Numbered from the stretch's first letter, positions 8,801 to 17,087 are shown. The stretch is 28,267 nt of DNA from Brachybacterium sp. UMB0905 (GCF_002871795.1 NZ_PNHL01000021.1:1-28267), one strand, 5' to 3'. The notes: generated by a model not told the origin, from the sequence alone. Numbers and translations are program-made.

Positions 8801-10494
8801 AGGTCCGCGGCCGGGATCGAGAGGTCGAAGCGGTCGCCGTCGGTGCGCAGCACGGTGTGGGGCCGGAAATCCCCGCCGGAGCTGTCGCGCAGCAGGACGG
8901 TCACCTCCCGTACCTGCACATCATCGGTGGCCACATGCGAGATCACCGCGTCCTCGCCGGGCGTGAACTCGTTCGCGGTGCGGCCCTCGACCACGGGGGC
9001 GGTGGTGTCGGCCGGGACCTGCACCAGCTCGGTGGGAATCTGGTCCGGGGCCACGGTGCCGGGGGTCGCCGGCTCCAGGCGGTCCAGGCTTCCGCGGGAG
9101 AAGTCCGACGGGTCCACGACGTACTGGATGCCCTGGTCAGCGACGGTGTCGTCGGTGCCGGAGATGTTGTAGAAGACGCGGTGGACGCTGTCCCCGGCCT
9201 TGGTGCGGATCTCCATGCCGCGGCCGCTGCCGTTGGCCATCCCGCCCACGAACGTCTCCGCGAGCAGCAGGGAGCTCTCCTCGACGCCGTAGTGCGCGGC
9301 GAAGTCCTTGGCGGTCAGCGCGTCGTTCTTCTCGTTCTTCACCCAGACCACGAGCGAGGCGCCCGGCTCGAGCACCAGATCCCCGGGGACCATCGGCCAC
9401 ACGGCGGAGCTCGTCATGGTCACGCCGTCGTTCGTGTACAGGTAGTTCAGCTCGTAGTGGGAGAGGTCGATCGCGGTATCGGTGACGTTGGTGACCTCGA
9501 TGAACTCGTACCCGTCCGCGCCGTCGACGTTCGTGCTGTCCGGCACCAGCTCGGTGATCTGCAGGTGGCCGACGAGGGAGTCGCCGGCGGGGCCCGGGAT
9601 CGGGTCGGTGGGGGTTTCAGGGTCCGACGGGTTTTCGGGATCCTCGGGGTTTTCGGGGTCCTCGGGCTCGGGGGCGCGGTCCTCGAGCTGCGCCGGATCG
9701 ACCGTGCCGGGCGTCGGTGCGGCCTGCGTGGCGAGCACATCCATGCTGGTCACGGCGGCATCGGCCGGGGTGCGGAACTGGATGGTCTGGTCCGGGGCGG
9801 CGGAGCCGGAGGGGTAGAAGGAGCGTGAGACCTCCGCGCCGTCGGCGTCCAGGATCCGCACGCCGCGGTTGCCGCCGTTGGCCATGCCGGGCTGTCCGGT
9901 CACGCGCACCACGGTGGTATCGGGGTCCGCACCCCAGTGGGCGCGGAAGTCCTCGACGCTGCGGGCGAAGGAGTCGACGGTGTCCGTCTCGTAGCTCAGC
10001 CACAGCGCCGCGGTCTCGCCCGGGGCGAAGGTCAGCGGCGCCTCGAGCTGCAGCGGCACGTCCTTCGCGCGGTCGTCGGAATCGGCGTAGATGTAGGCCA
10101 GGGACAGCCCGCCCTCGCCGAGCGTGACGTCCTGCTCCGAGGAGTTCGTGACCTCGATGAACTCGAAGTCGTCATGGCTGGCGTTGTCCGGCGCGATCTC
10201 CGTGACCACGAGCGGCCAGGTCGTAGCCGGGGCGGCCTGCGCGGCCGGGGCCAGGGAGGGCAGGAGAGGTGCGGGCAGTGCTGCGGGGGCCAGGGCAAGC
10301 GTGGCTCCGAGCAGCGCGGCGGCCCCCAGGCGTAGGGCGTGGGGGGTGCTGGGCGGTGCGGCGGCGCGGGCCAGAGCTGGAGCCTGGAGAGGCGCTGGGG
10401 GAGGAGGGGTACATGACGGTCCTCGGGGGAGAGGCGGAGCGGGATCGGCGCGCACCGGCAGCAGTGCCCCACGGGGGCGTGGGAGCGCGCCCAT
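5887..10494 (-). CDS. Sortase-anchored surface protein: two lamin-tail domains plus calcineurin-like phosphoesterase
   Basis: A very large exported protein of about 1535 residues. Counting from a TTG at 10512: Sec signal peptide about 57-93 (cleavage near AQA/A), lamin-tail domain 1 about 97-235, a PEDPENP-type linker about 283-305, lamin-tail domain 2 about 312-465, beta-rich Ig-like regions about 500-900, metallophosphoesterase about 1100-1345, a Gly/Pro-rich wall-spanning stalk about 1455-1505, then LARTG (1510-1514), a hydrophobic helix and a basic RRRS tail. Metal-site motifs GDIVDNW (1143), GNHD (1177-1180) and GHYH (1294-1297) are present. The usual first DxH motif reads SDTQ, so one metal ligand differs. 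LAxTG is the class E sortase signal. The substrate is unknown; an extracellular phosphodiester or nucleotide is plausible. The start is unresolved: the frame runs back through ATG 10494 to TTG 10512, but the only good ribosome site precedes an out-of-frame ATG at 10414. Confidence 0.85.
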   Translation of the reverse strand: MGALPRPRGALLPVRADPAPPLPRGPSCTPPPPAPLQAPALARAAAPPSTPHALRLGAAALLGATLALAPAALPAPLLPSLAPAAQAAPATTWPLVVTEIAPDNASHDDFEFIEVTNSSEQDVTLGEGGLSLAYIYADSDDRAKDVPLQLEAPLTFAPGETAALWLSYETDTVDSFARSVEDFRAHWGADPDTTVVRVTGQPGMANGGNRGVRILDADGAEVSRSFYPSGSAAPDQTIQFRTPADAAVTSMDVLATQAAPTPGTVDPAQLEDRAPEPEDPENPEDPENPSDPETPTDPIPGPAGDSLVGHLQITELVPDSTNVDGADGYEFIEVTNVTDTAIDLSHYELNYLYTNDGVTMTSSAVWPMVPGDLVLEPGASLVVWVKNEKNDALTAKDFAAHYGVEESSLLLAETFVGGMANGSGRGMEIRTKAGDSVHRVFYNISGTDDTVADQGIQYVVDPSDFSRGSLDRLEPATPGTVAPDQIPTELVQVPADTTAPVVEGRTANEFTPGEDAVISHVATDDVQVREVTVLLRDSSGGDFRPHTVLRTDGDRFDLSIPAADLTGKRWFEYAVVVSDGVNETRTETVRVPLKGVDQGPLRMNLEDGQYVAGTTTVSVAGDAHPPTASVCIDGTDVTASPALEAAPVFAFSASATDAFFRNGVLVDDEVLHIFDEGFYANWETVDAAVPLKHITPGETLQVDIAAGTKAAPGPDPDENNDDFTVRDVRLILPDGRTLRAAGYEDPDKILAMGDSAGKIEVLEARFDIPDDAYTALAHAWDTTAVADGEHVVCGYDQDGNRVERTVVVDNTAPEITSPLVEGALMQGTFTLDAEVTDAGSGVEAVRATLDGEEVQLGEEVSSLILEPGEHTFEITARDAVGNESTHTVTFRTDEENPSVEALTEDGATVPVCEDPSAAVRVSDPSGDPMDVSFRAGTTSSLADGTVRGSAGTVSDADQAERTGAELVAGEPTLGAGSADGSGLPFHAFTTAVPENAGEDAEVRLTWSGTADAGARVRLLVQQEDGGLEEVAVTFAKADGSVSLEAVVPAAGHVIDDEVQAVVQHSIGWAGEDLSTRESAVTPAHPEDTPRDEYDFTLAWESDTQYYNEEFYDHQLAIHQYVLDQRRNMNIQYLFHTGDIVDNWDQPHQWANADPAYDMLDEAGLPYGVLAGNHDVGGALEDYSQYEKFFGEDRYAGNPWYGGSYENNRGHYDLFSTGGHDFIVVSMGWGPDDAAIDWMNEVLAAYPERTAIINLHEYMLTTGGLGPIPQRIYDEVIAVNPNVSMVMSGHYHDAYTRVDGFDDDGDGADDRQVTQILFDYQGLPEGGQGFLRLMHFDNAGGRMISRTYSPSLEQYNADDPTLPLEDQEFTIPYAQLGLEPQAKELVTDEFTADVLSAVEFGAVEDAASGTEVSVDASELGTGTHSWYALVTDPHGGVARSEVRELVLTGDGCETGPGGPEGPGGSGGSEGLGGPGQPGEPGAPDQPADPARPAQPGATPAGSGPLARTGVEAGVLAAAALGLLAAGAATLLIRRRS
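10341..10346 (-). other. C6 homopolymer at the apparent frame break of the surface protein
   Basis: On the coding (minus) strand this is a run of six C between CA and ACG. Removing one C would join the frame starting at ATG 10414 to the long frame just before the signal-peptide core LRLGAAALLGA. It is therefore the most likely place for an indel, whether a sequencing error, a mutation or a phase-variable tract. Confidence 0.4.
10412..10424 (-). promoter_or_regulatory. Ribosome binding site and ATG out of frame with the long surface-protein frame
   Basis: On the minus strand GAGGA (10424-10420) is followed after 5 nt by ATG (10414-10412). This is the only well-formed translation start near the N-terminus. 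It opens a frame beginning MYPSSPSASPGSSSGPRRR, an n-region-like stretch, but one base out of register with the signal peptide and everything after it. A -10-like TATACC (10503-10498) would start transcription near 10491, inside or after the in-frame ATG 10494, which also favours a downstream start. Confidence 0.45.
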
Positions 10495-10600
10495 CCAGGT
10501 ATACGCAGGCAAGATGACAGCCGAGGGACGCCCGGGTGAACAGGGGGAAGCCGCCGCGGGGGCTGGCGGGCGGGGCCGGGCTGGGGCGGCGGGGTCTTCA

Positions 10601-10687
10601 GCGCGACCGGAGGAAATCGACCTCTCAGCGGCACGTGCCGTGTTATATGCAGGCGGCGTGCTGCTGACAGGTCGATTTCCGTCGCGC
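10601..10687. terminator. Very long hairpin between the ferredoxin gene and the surface-protein gene
   Basis: A 12-bp perfect stem (10612-10623 with 10669-10680) continues inward with one mismatch and about 11 more pairs including G-U (10625-10635 with 10657-10667). It extends outward, after a 4-nt bulge, by 7 perfect pairs (10601-10607 with 10681-10687). The 13-nt loop is GTGTTATATGCAG (10640-10652). It begins 24 nt past the stop of the minus-strand ferredoxin-like gene, so it can terminate the reductase operon. No T-run is present. The loop has the same GTG-N5-TGCAG pattern as the hairpin at 5780-5854 and the same GCGG immediately after it. Confidence 0.7.
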
Positions 10688-10710
10688 GGGTTGAGGTGGA
10701 TCGCCCCGAC

Positions 10711-11757
10711 TCAGAGCTGGGACCAGACCTCGTCGAGCAAGTCGGTGCCGGTGGTGCAGCGGGTGCAGCGGTCCCTCTCGCCGGGACTTAGCGCCGCATC
10801 GCAGCGCTCGCAGCGGGCAGTGATCACGCGGTGCAGCACCTGCACGGGCCCACCCACATCCGTCTGCCCGGTCAGCTCCAGGACGTCCTCTGGGCAGGTC
10901 TGAACACACAGCCCGCAGGCCACGCAGTCCATCGGCACCACCCCGAAGTCCGTGACCCGCTCTGTGGCGCGCCACATGATCGCCTCGGTGGGGCACACCT
11001 GCTCACAGGCCCGGCAGGCCGTGCACCCGCGGCGCGACGGCGCGGGGACCGGCACCGTGGCGCGCGGCAGCGCGGCCAGCAGGACCCCGCGCTCGGGGGA
11101 GATGGCGGGCACGCTCACGGGCCGCACCGGCTGCAGCTCCGCGGGGTCCCGGCGCCGCCGCAGCGCCGAGAACAGCGCCCCGCGCTGCCAGCGCCGCGGC
11201 CGTGCCCCGCCCTCTCGCAGCGGCTGCTCCACCTGCACGATCTCGCAGTTCAGCCCGGCGCTGTCCACGAGCTGCTCGGCGCGAGCCACCGCCCGGTCGA
11301 GCCCGGCGATGGAGCGCCCCGCGCCTGCCGCTGAGTCCGCCCCCGCCTCCGGCACCTCCCGGGCGAGCGGGCACACGGAGCAGTCGGCGCGCACCAGCTC
11401 GAGCCGCGCCTGCGGCGCCTCGGCGTCTGCGGTGGACCCCGGTGCGCCCGCGAGGTCTCCGGCAGCTCGAGGTGCAGCGGCCCGGGCCCGGGCAGTGCCC
11501 GCCCCCGCCCCAGCACCTGCCTCCGCCTGCTCCGCGGCCTCCACCGCACTGCGCGCCAGCTGCCCGGCGGCGGCTGCGATCACCTCGGGGTGCAGCTCCG
11601 CGGTGCAGCGCAGGTCATGGAGCACCGGCCCCGAGCCCGCGCCGCCCTCCCCACCGCCCGCGGCCACGGAGCACCGCAGCCGCAGCGAGGTGCCACCTGT
11701 CGCTGCTGCGGCGGCGATCCGCTCGGGGGAGTCCGGGGAGCGCGCTGCGGGATCCAT
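10711..11757 (-). CDS. Dicluster 4Fe-4S ferredoxin-like protein of the molybdoenzyme operon
   Basis: The 348-residue protein has two classical [4Fe-4S] motifs in its C-terminal part: cysteines 245, 248, 251, 255 and 278, 281, 284, 288, each ending in CP. A pair of CxxC motifs (316/319 and 331/334) follows that looks like a small zinc ribbon. The N-terminal 230 residues are Ala/Gly/Arg-rich, include cysteines at 29, 51, 126 and 129, and match no family I recognise. Its ATG lies one base after the stop of the catalytic-subunit gene (TGACATG), so translation is probably coupled. It has no signal peptide or membrane helix, so it is likely cytosolic. It may donate electrons to, or help assemble, the Mo enzyme; this role is inferred from position only. 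Confidence 0.8.
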   Translation of the reverse strand: MDPAARSPDSPERIAAAAATGGTSLRLRCSVAAGGGEGGAGSGPVLHDLRCTAELHPEVIAAAAGQLARSAVEAAEQAEAGAGAGAGTARARAAAPRAAGDLAGAPGSTADAEAPQARLELVRADCSVCPLAREVPEAGADSAAGAGRSIAGLDRAVARAEQLVDSAGLNCEIVQVEQPLREGGARPRRWQRGALFSALRRRRDPAELQPVRPVSVPAISPERGVLLAALPRATVPVPAPSRRGCTACRACEQVCPTEAIMWRATERVTDFGVVPMDCVACGLCVQTCPEDVLELTGQTDVGGPVQVLHRVITARCERCDAALSPGERDRCTRCTTGTDLLDEVWSQL

Positions 11758-11758
11758 G

Positions 11759-14700
11759 TCAGATCTTCGTCACCTGCACCCACGTGTCCAGCTGCGCGGC
11801 ACCGCCACCGATCGGATCCATCATCCCGCCGCCGCCTTCCACGGTGTCCTCATCCAGCAGGGCGTTGACGGAGAAGCCGGTGCCGCGATGGGGTGCGATC
11901 CCCACCTCTTCCTGCCCGGGGATGATCCGACGGGCGGAGTCGGCGTGGCCGTAGCCCTCCACGGGGTCGATCACGGTGCCGTCCACCTCGTAGGCGGAGG
12001 CGCCGTAGCCCTTGTGCCCCTGCGCGGAATCCGCACCGACCACGCCGGGGCGAATGCCCTGCAGCACCTGCACCATGCCCTCCACCTCCCCGGAGGCGGA
12101 GGTCACGCGCACCATGTCGCCATTCTCGATGCCGCGCTCAGCCGCATCGGATGCCGCCATCCACAGGTAGTTGGAGGCCTTGACCTCCCGCAGCCAGGCG
12201 GAGTTGTTCGTGCGGTACGTGCCCTGGGTGCGGGACTTCCAGTTCACGAACTGCAGCGGACGCTCCGGCGTCTGCTCCAGCACGGTCCCGTCGGACTTCA
12301 TCACCGGGCGGATCGCCGCGAGGCCATCCCAATGCTCACCAGTCATGCAGTCCTTCTGCGCGGCAGTCTGGTTGGAGTAGAACTGGCACAGCCCGCCGTA
12401 GCGGTTCTTCAGCCAGTCCCCCTCGTAGCCGTCGGCCCGCTCCTCGGCCTGGCCGGAGAATCGCCCGCCGCGGTTGAGGACTGTGACCACCTTGGGCCAC
12501 TCCTCCTCGGTGACGGCCTGCTTCCACCGGTTCACATCGAAGGTGTCGCCCAGCGCCTTCTGGCGGGCGCGCAGGAACACCTCCTGCTCGGCGCCGTCGG
12601 CATCGGGCACCGGCTCTTCCCCCGCGTAGGCGACGTTCGCGGCCATCTTCAGCCAGTAGTCCACGGGGGCCTCGAAGCTTGTGCCCTTCCCGAAGGCTCC
12701 CTCGCCGACGCCCGGCAGATCCAGGGCCCGCCCCAGCTCCAGCAGGGTCTCCTCCGGCACCCGCGGCCCGTCGAAGGCCCGCGTGGCGGGCTGCCCCAGC
12801 TGCTGCACCCGGTACTGCTGCGAGGGATACACGCTCTCCTGCGTGAACTTCTCCAGGTAGGACAGGTCCGGCAGGACATAGTCGGCGTACGTCGCGGTAT
12901 CGGACATCGTCAGATCGAACACCACCAGCAGCTCGATCGCCTTCTGATTCTGCAGATGCTTCGCCTGCCGGTGCGCCCCCGGAGAGGAGTTCAGCGGTGC
13001 GTGACGGTTCACGAACAGGGCCTTGAGCGAGTAGGGGTACCCGGCGGCGGCCGACGGGATGACCTCCTGCAGCTGATTGCCGCCGAACGGTGTCCAGCGC
13101 CGCTTGGCCGGGTAGCCGTCGCGCTCGAAGAACGGCGACTTCTCGTACACCTGCTTCTCGCGCGTGATCGGGATGCCCCAGGGCTGGTACCCGCCCTCGA
13201 CGGTGTCGAGGTCGTAGCGACCTGAACGCGGCGAGAAGCCGGACTGTGCGCCGATGTGCCCGCCTTTCCAGTCATGGTTGCCCAGCAGGAAGTTCAGGTA
13301 GCCGATGGCGCGCACGGCATCGAAGCCGTTGGTGTGCATCGCCGGGCCGCGGTAGCTCATGACCACGCCACGCTTGCCGGCGGCGGAGAGGTTGCGCGCC
13401 ACCTCCTCGATCTGGTTCAGGGCGATCCCGCTGGCCTCGGCGTAGCTTTCGAGCTCCCGCTCCATCGCTCGCTCCTTGAGCAGCGTGAACACGGACTTCA
13501 GACGCCGACCTTCATGCTCGATGTCCACCTCGAGGTCAGCGAGTTCCGCGTAGTCCTCCGCGGAACGCAGCTGGCCATCGGCCCACACCACGGCGAAGGG
13601 CTCCAGGCGCGGCGGGCCGGCCGGCTCCTCCGGCTCCTCGGGAGCGTCCATGAGGCCCTCATCGATCGCCGAGAGCTTGGGCCGCTTCTCATCGGTGACA
13701 TCTACCAGGTGGGTCGCATCGGACCAGGTGGGCTCGCCGATCTTCGCCGCCGCCGCAGCGCCGGGGGCACGCAGGTACTGCTCGTCGAAGCGCTCGTTCT
13801 CGAGGATCCAGCGGATCATCGCCCAGGCCAGGTCGGCGTCGTGACCGGGCCTGACCGGCAGCCACGCATCGGCCTTCTCCGCGGTCTTGGACATCCGCGG
13901 GTCGATCACGGCCATCTTCATGCCGCGGCGGCGCGCCACGGAGATGCGCGGCGCCAGCCACGTCGGCCCCTTCTGCGCGGTCAGTGGCTCGGTGCCCCAC
14001 ACCACCAGGTAGTCGCAGTAGTCGATGTCCGCGTACATGCGCTTGTAGCGCGTGGTGGGGTGGGTGTGGATGTTGCCCTGCACCCCGGTGACGCCGCAGG
14101 TGCCGCCGTGGTTGAACTGGTTGATCGAGCCGAAGGTCTGGTTGAAGAAGCGCTCGCCCAGCAGGTACTGCTTATCGCCCGTCATGAGGGCCATGAGGTT
14201 GGACTTCGGGCCGAGCTCGGGGATCTCGGGGTCGATGAGCTTCTCTCCCCAGGTGGCGGTGAAGTCCTCCTGGGAGATGTCCCCGGCCTTCACCTTCTCC
14301 CAGTCGGCCATGACCTCGTCCTGCGGGGCGTAGGCCCACCACTGCTGGATGCCGGGTGTGCCCAGCTCCTCATCCCCCTCGAGGATGCCCTGGATGGCTT
14401 CCTCCCAGGTGACGGTGACCCACTTGCCGGAGCCGCGCTCGCCCACGCGCTTCAGCGGCTGGGTCAGCCGCCGGTTGTCGTGGACGATCTGCGGTCCGGC
14501 CTGGCCCTTCAGGCAGGCGATACCACCGGAGCGGGATTTCGCGTCGCGCGGCATGTTCCCCAGCCCCTGCACGGCCTCCTCGGGCCGGGTGTCGTAGGGG
14601 ATCGACGGCAGCGGCTGGGTGGTCAGCGGCGAGTACGGGTTCCCGGCGATCTTGCGCACGAGCGAGGTGGCGCCCGAATCCCCGGGCTCCGTCAGCCGCA

Positions 14701-14962
14701 CCTTGATGGTGCAGAAGGTGTTGCACTGCATGCACATCGAGTAGATGACATCGTCAGCGCCGTAGGCGTCGTCCTCGTCGCCGGTGCCGTGCGCGGTGGG
14801 CTGGGTGTAGCGGCCGCCGAAGCCCTCGTGAAACATGGCGCCCAGGGCGCCGACACCCACGACGCCCGCGGCGGTGCCGCCGATGACGGCGCGCCGCGAG
14901 GGGCCGGAGGTCGTCTGCTCTGCGGTGGTGTCCGGTTCGGGGCGGGAGGGGGTCTGCGTCAT
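11759..14962 (-). CDS. Tat-exported molybdopterin oxidoreductase catalytic subunit, TtrA/SrdA-like
   Basis: This 1067-residue protein belongs to the DMSO-reductase (Mo-bisPGD) superfamily. A twin-arginine signal SRRAVIGG (22-29) precedes a hydrophobic stretch. A [4Fe-4S] site follows with cysteines 77, 80, 84 and 150. GGTCGVTG is a candidate segment for the Cys ligand to molybdenum, and the C-terminal region resembles the molydopterin-binding domain (AAERGIENGDMVRV). Length and gene order (FeS, NrfD, Mo) match tetrathionate reductase ttrBCA and the selenate reductase srdBCA. Polysulfide, thiosulfate or arsenate reductases are related alternatives, so I give no gene symbol. Start: ATG 14962 has AAGGAGA and overlaps the NrfD stop as ATGA. 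Mature location is expected outside the membrane with the FeS subunit. Confidence 0.9.
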   Translation of the reverse strand: MTQTPSRPEPDTTAEQTTSGPSRRAVIGGTAAGVVGVGALGAMFHEGFGGRYTQPTAHGTGDEDDAYGADDVIYSMCMQCNTFCTIKVRLTEPGDSGATSLVRKIAGNPYSPLTTQPLPSIPYDTRPEEAVQGLGNMPRDAKSRSGGIACLKGQAGPQIVHDNRRLTQPLKRVGERGSGKWVTVTWEEAIQGILEGDEELGTPGIQQWWAYAPQDEVMADWEKVKAGDISQEDFTATWGEKLIDPEIPELGPKSNLMALMTGDKQYLLGERFFNQTFGSINQFNHGGTCGVTGVQGNIHTHPTTRYKRMYADIDYCDYLVVWGTEPLTAQKGPTWLAPRISVARRRGMKMAVIDPRMSKTAEKADAWLPVRPGHDADLAWAMIRWILENERFDEQYLRAPGAAAAAKIGEPTWSDATHLVDVTDEKRPKLSAIDEGLMDAPEEPEEPAGPPRLEPFAVVWADGQLRSAEDYAELADLEVDIEHEGRRLKSVFTLLKERAMERELESYAEASGIALNQIEEVARNLSAAGKRGVVMSYRGPAMHTNGFDAVRAIGYLNFLLGNHDWKGGHIGAQSGFSPRSGRYDLDTVEGGYQPWGIPITREKQVYEKSPFFERDGYPAKRRWTPFGGNQLQEVIPSAAAGYPYSLKALFVNRHAPLNSSPGAHRQAKHLQNQKAIELLVVFDLTMSDTATYADYVLPDLSYLEKFTQESVYPSQQYRVQQLGQPATRAFDGPRVPEETLLELGRALDLPGVGEGAFGKGTSFEAPVDYWLKMAANVAYAGEEPVPDADGAEQEVFLRARQKALGDTFDVNRWKQAVTEEEWPKVVTVLNRGGRFSGQAEERADGYEGDWLKNRYGGLCQFYSNQTAAQKDCMTGEHWDGLAAIRPVMKSDGTVLEQTPERPLQFVNWKSRTQGTYRTNNSAWLREVKASNYLWMAASDAAERGIENGDMVRVTSASGEVEGMVQVLQGIRPGVVGADSAQGHKGYGASAYEVDGTVIDPVEGYGHADSARRIIPGQEEVGIAPHRGTGFSVNALLDEDTVEGGGGMMDPIGGGAAQLDTWVQVTKI

Positions 14963-16368
14963 GGCTGATCTCCTTCGGCGGGGGCCGCGGCAGGGGCGGT
15001 GGTGCCCGCGGCGTGCGGGGTGGCGTGTGTGCGGTCCGCAGCGCGGTCCGCCTCGATGCCGGAGCCGATGTGCGCGGCCTCATCCGGGTCCGGCTCGTGG
15101 ATCGGCTGGAACTCCGCGAACAGCGAGTAGGCCAGGATCCCGCAGGCCACGAAGCACACGCAGACGGCGAGCTCGCTGAGCGTGGGCAGGTAGTCGCTCC
15201 AGGGGTAGCCGTCGATGATCGGCGGCAGCAGCGGCGGCACCACGATGTTGAAGCGGACGGCGATGATGCCGAGCACCACGAGCGCGGAGGCGATCGCGAC
15301 GATCTTCGGGTTGTGCTTGAGCCTGGTGATCGTGAGGATGAACGGCACGATCATGCCCAGCCCCAGCTGCATGATCCAGAAGGTCCACCAGAACGGGCCG
15401 GTGGCCTGCACCGAGATGATGTTCATGTCGTGGTGCTGATTGGCCAGCAGCGGCACGATGAACTCGTAGAACGTCAGGCCCAGGTCGATGGCCAGCACGG
15501 CGGACAGAACCGTTGCCAGACCCGCCATAAGGCCCGTGTCCACGGGGCGCCCCACGGCCTTGGACTGCAGGTAGTACACGAGGGTCAGCAGGGCGGTGCC
15601 GGAGACCATCGCGGACAGCACGAAGATCACGGGGAACAGGCCGCCGAACCACATGCCGCGCGCCTCGACCACGGCGAAGATGGTGCCGGTGCCGCCGTGG
15701 ACGCCGAAGATCGCCAGCGGCAGGCCGATGATGCCGAGGATCTTCAGCCAGCGGTGGGACTTCTCGGGGCTCTTCGCTTTCCGACGGTGGACCAGCAGCG
15801 CGATCGTCAGCTCGGCGATGAGCAGGGCGATGTAGATAGTGTAGAAGCGCACCTCCCAGGACAGCGGGGAGGTCCATTCGAAGTGCCACAGGGTGGACAG
15901 CGCCCGGTCCCAGCGGCCCAGGTCGAAGCCGACGAACACGAGCGCCACCCCCATGCACACGATGGCACTGGTCAGGGCGGCGCGGCCGATCCGCTCGAAG
16001 CGGTGCATGCCGAAGACGTACACGAGCGAGGACAGCAGGAACGCGCCGGCCGAGAGGCCCACGAAGAAGATGTACAGCGCGATCCAGGCGCCCCAGGGCA
16101 TCTGGCTGGTCAGGTCCGTGCGGGACAGCCCGTGCCACAGCCGCAGGAGGGTGGGCACGATCGTCGCGGCGATGACCACCAGCAGGCTCACGTACCAGAT
16201 GAGCTTGCGGCGGTTGATCGTCGAGCGCGGGATGGTGGAGTCCGCGTAGGCGATATCGGAGCGCCGACGATGGTCATCCCGCAGCCGCTGCAGGAGTGAG
16301 CGCGATCGCGTCGGCTCCTGCGACGGGGCGGGTGTGGTCTCGGAGCGGGCGGGAGCGGCGGAGGACAT
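14959..16368 (-). CDS. NrfD/PsrC-family membrane anchor (TtrC-like)
   Basis: This polytopic membrane protein of 469 residues exchanges electrons between menaquinol and the FeS subunit. After a charged cytoplasmic N-terminus it has roughly nine or ten hydrophobic helices, starting at LIWYVSLLVVIAATIV. It includes the NrfD-type segment MPWGAWIALYIFFVGLSAGA and another ending GFDLGRWDR. A hydrophilic C-terminal tail rich in Ala, His and Asp follows. ATG 16368 was preferred because GAGGTGA lies 5 nt upstream. A GTG at 16377 would give three more residues and a 4-bp overlap with the FeS gene stop, but has no ribosome site of its own. The stop overlaps the catalytic-subunit start by 4 bp, so the genes are translationally coupled. 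Confidence 0.9.
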   Translation of the reverse strand: MSSAAPARSETTPAPSQEPTRSRSLLQRLRDDHRRRSDIAYADSTIPRSTINRRKLIWYVSLLVVIAATIVPTLLRLWHGLSRTDLTSQMPWGAWIALYIFFVGLSAGAFLLSSLVYVFGMHRFERIGRAALTSAIVCMGVALVFVGFDLGRWDRALSTLWHFEWTSPLSWEVRFYTIYIALLIAELTIALLVHRRKAKSPEKSHRWLKILGIIGLPLAIFGVHGGTGTIFAVVEARGMWFGGLFPVIFVLSAMVSGTALLTLVYYLQSKAVGRPVDTGLMAGLATVLSAVLAIDLGLTFYEFIVPLLANQHHDMNIISVQATGPFWWTFWIMQLGLGMIVPFILTITRLKHNPKIVAIASALVVLGIIAVRFNIVVPPLLPPIIDGYPWSDYLPTLSELAVCVCFVACGILAYSLFAEFQPIHEPDPDEAAHIGSGIEADRAADRTHATPHAAGTTAPAAAPAEGDQP

Positions 16369-16373
16369 CGGGC

Positions 16374-17087
16374 TCACCTCAGGTAGTAGACGCGGGGCTC
16401 GGTCCCGCTCTCTTCTTTGAGTCGGAAGGCGCGCGGGTCCGCGGCGAGTTTGGCGACCACTGATTCGGGGTCATCGAGGTCACCGAAGTAGCGGGCGTCG
16501 CCGATGCAGGTCTCGCAGCAGGCGGGCTCTTCGCCGCGGGCGAGGCGGTGGGTGCAGAAGGTGCATTTGCGGACGGTGCCGATGGGGCTCTTGAAGCGCT
16601 CGCCGCGCTCCCCGCGGTCCACGCCCCACTCCGGGGACGTGACCTGGTTGGCGCCTTGCATCTCCTGGTCGTAGGACTCGCCGAAGTCGAAGGAGCGGGC
16701 GCCGTAGGGGCAGGCGGTGATGCAGTAGCGGCAGCCGATGCAGCGGTCGGCGTCGATCACGACGGTGCCATCTGCGGCCTTGTACGTGGCGCCGACGGGG
16801 CACACGGATACGCACGGCGGGTTGTCGCACTGCATGCACGGGCGGGGCACGTTGGTGCGCCGCACATTGGGGTATTCCCCGGTCTCGCCCTCGAGGACGA
16901 CGTTGTAGTTCACACCGGGCGGAGTGCGGTTCTCGACCTTGCACGCAACCGTGCAGGAGTCGCAGCCCACGCATTTCTGGAGATCGATGACCATGCCCCA
17001 ACGGGGCTGGTGCACGACCTCCTCGTCGGGGGTGGCATCGCGCTCAGCGGGCGGCCGGCGCATGAGGGTCAGGGGAACGGCACCCAT
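16374..17087 (-). CDS. Four-cluster ferredoxin subunit of the molybdoenzyme (TtrB/PsrB/DmsB-like)
   Basis: The 237-residue protein carries four cysteine groups in the DmsB/PsrB order: 39, 42, 45, 49; 84, 87, 92, 96; 116, 119, 122, 126; and 175, 178, 190/191, 194. These hold a chain of [4Fe-4S] clusters that wires the NrfD anchor to the Mo subunit. ATG 17087 was chosen because GGAAGGA precedes it; the frame stays open to 17153 but has no ribosome site there. There is no export signal, so it presumably travels with the Tat substrate encoded two genes downstream. It is the first gene of the B-C-A group and the NrfD gene starts within a few bases of its end. Confidence 0.92.
   Translation of the reverse strand: MGAVPLTLMRRPPAERDATPDEEVVHQPRWGMVIDLQKCVGCDSCTVACKVENRTPPGVNYNVVLEGETGEYPNVRRTNVPRPCMQCDNPPCVSVCPVGATYKAADGTVVIDADRCIGCRYCITACPYGARSFDFGESYDQEMQGANQVTSPEWGVDRGERGERFKSPIGTVRKCTFCTHRLARGEEPACCETCIGDARYFGDLDDPESVVAKLAADPRAFRLKEESGTEPRVYYLR

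Noticed and set aside
6976..9828. A 950-codon plus-strand open frame inside the phosphoesterase gene
   Set aside because: It is the complement of a convincing multi-domain protein; its translation is low-complexity and without domains.
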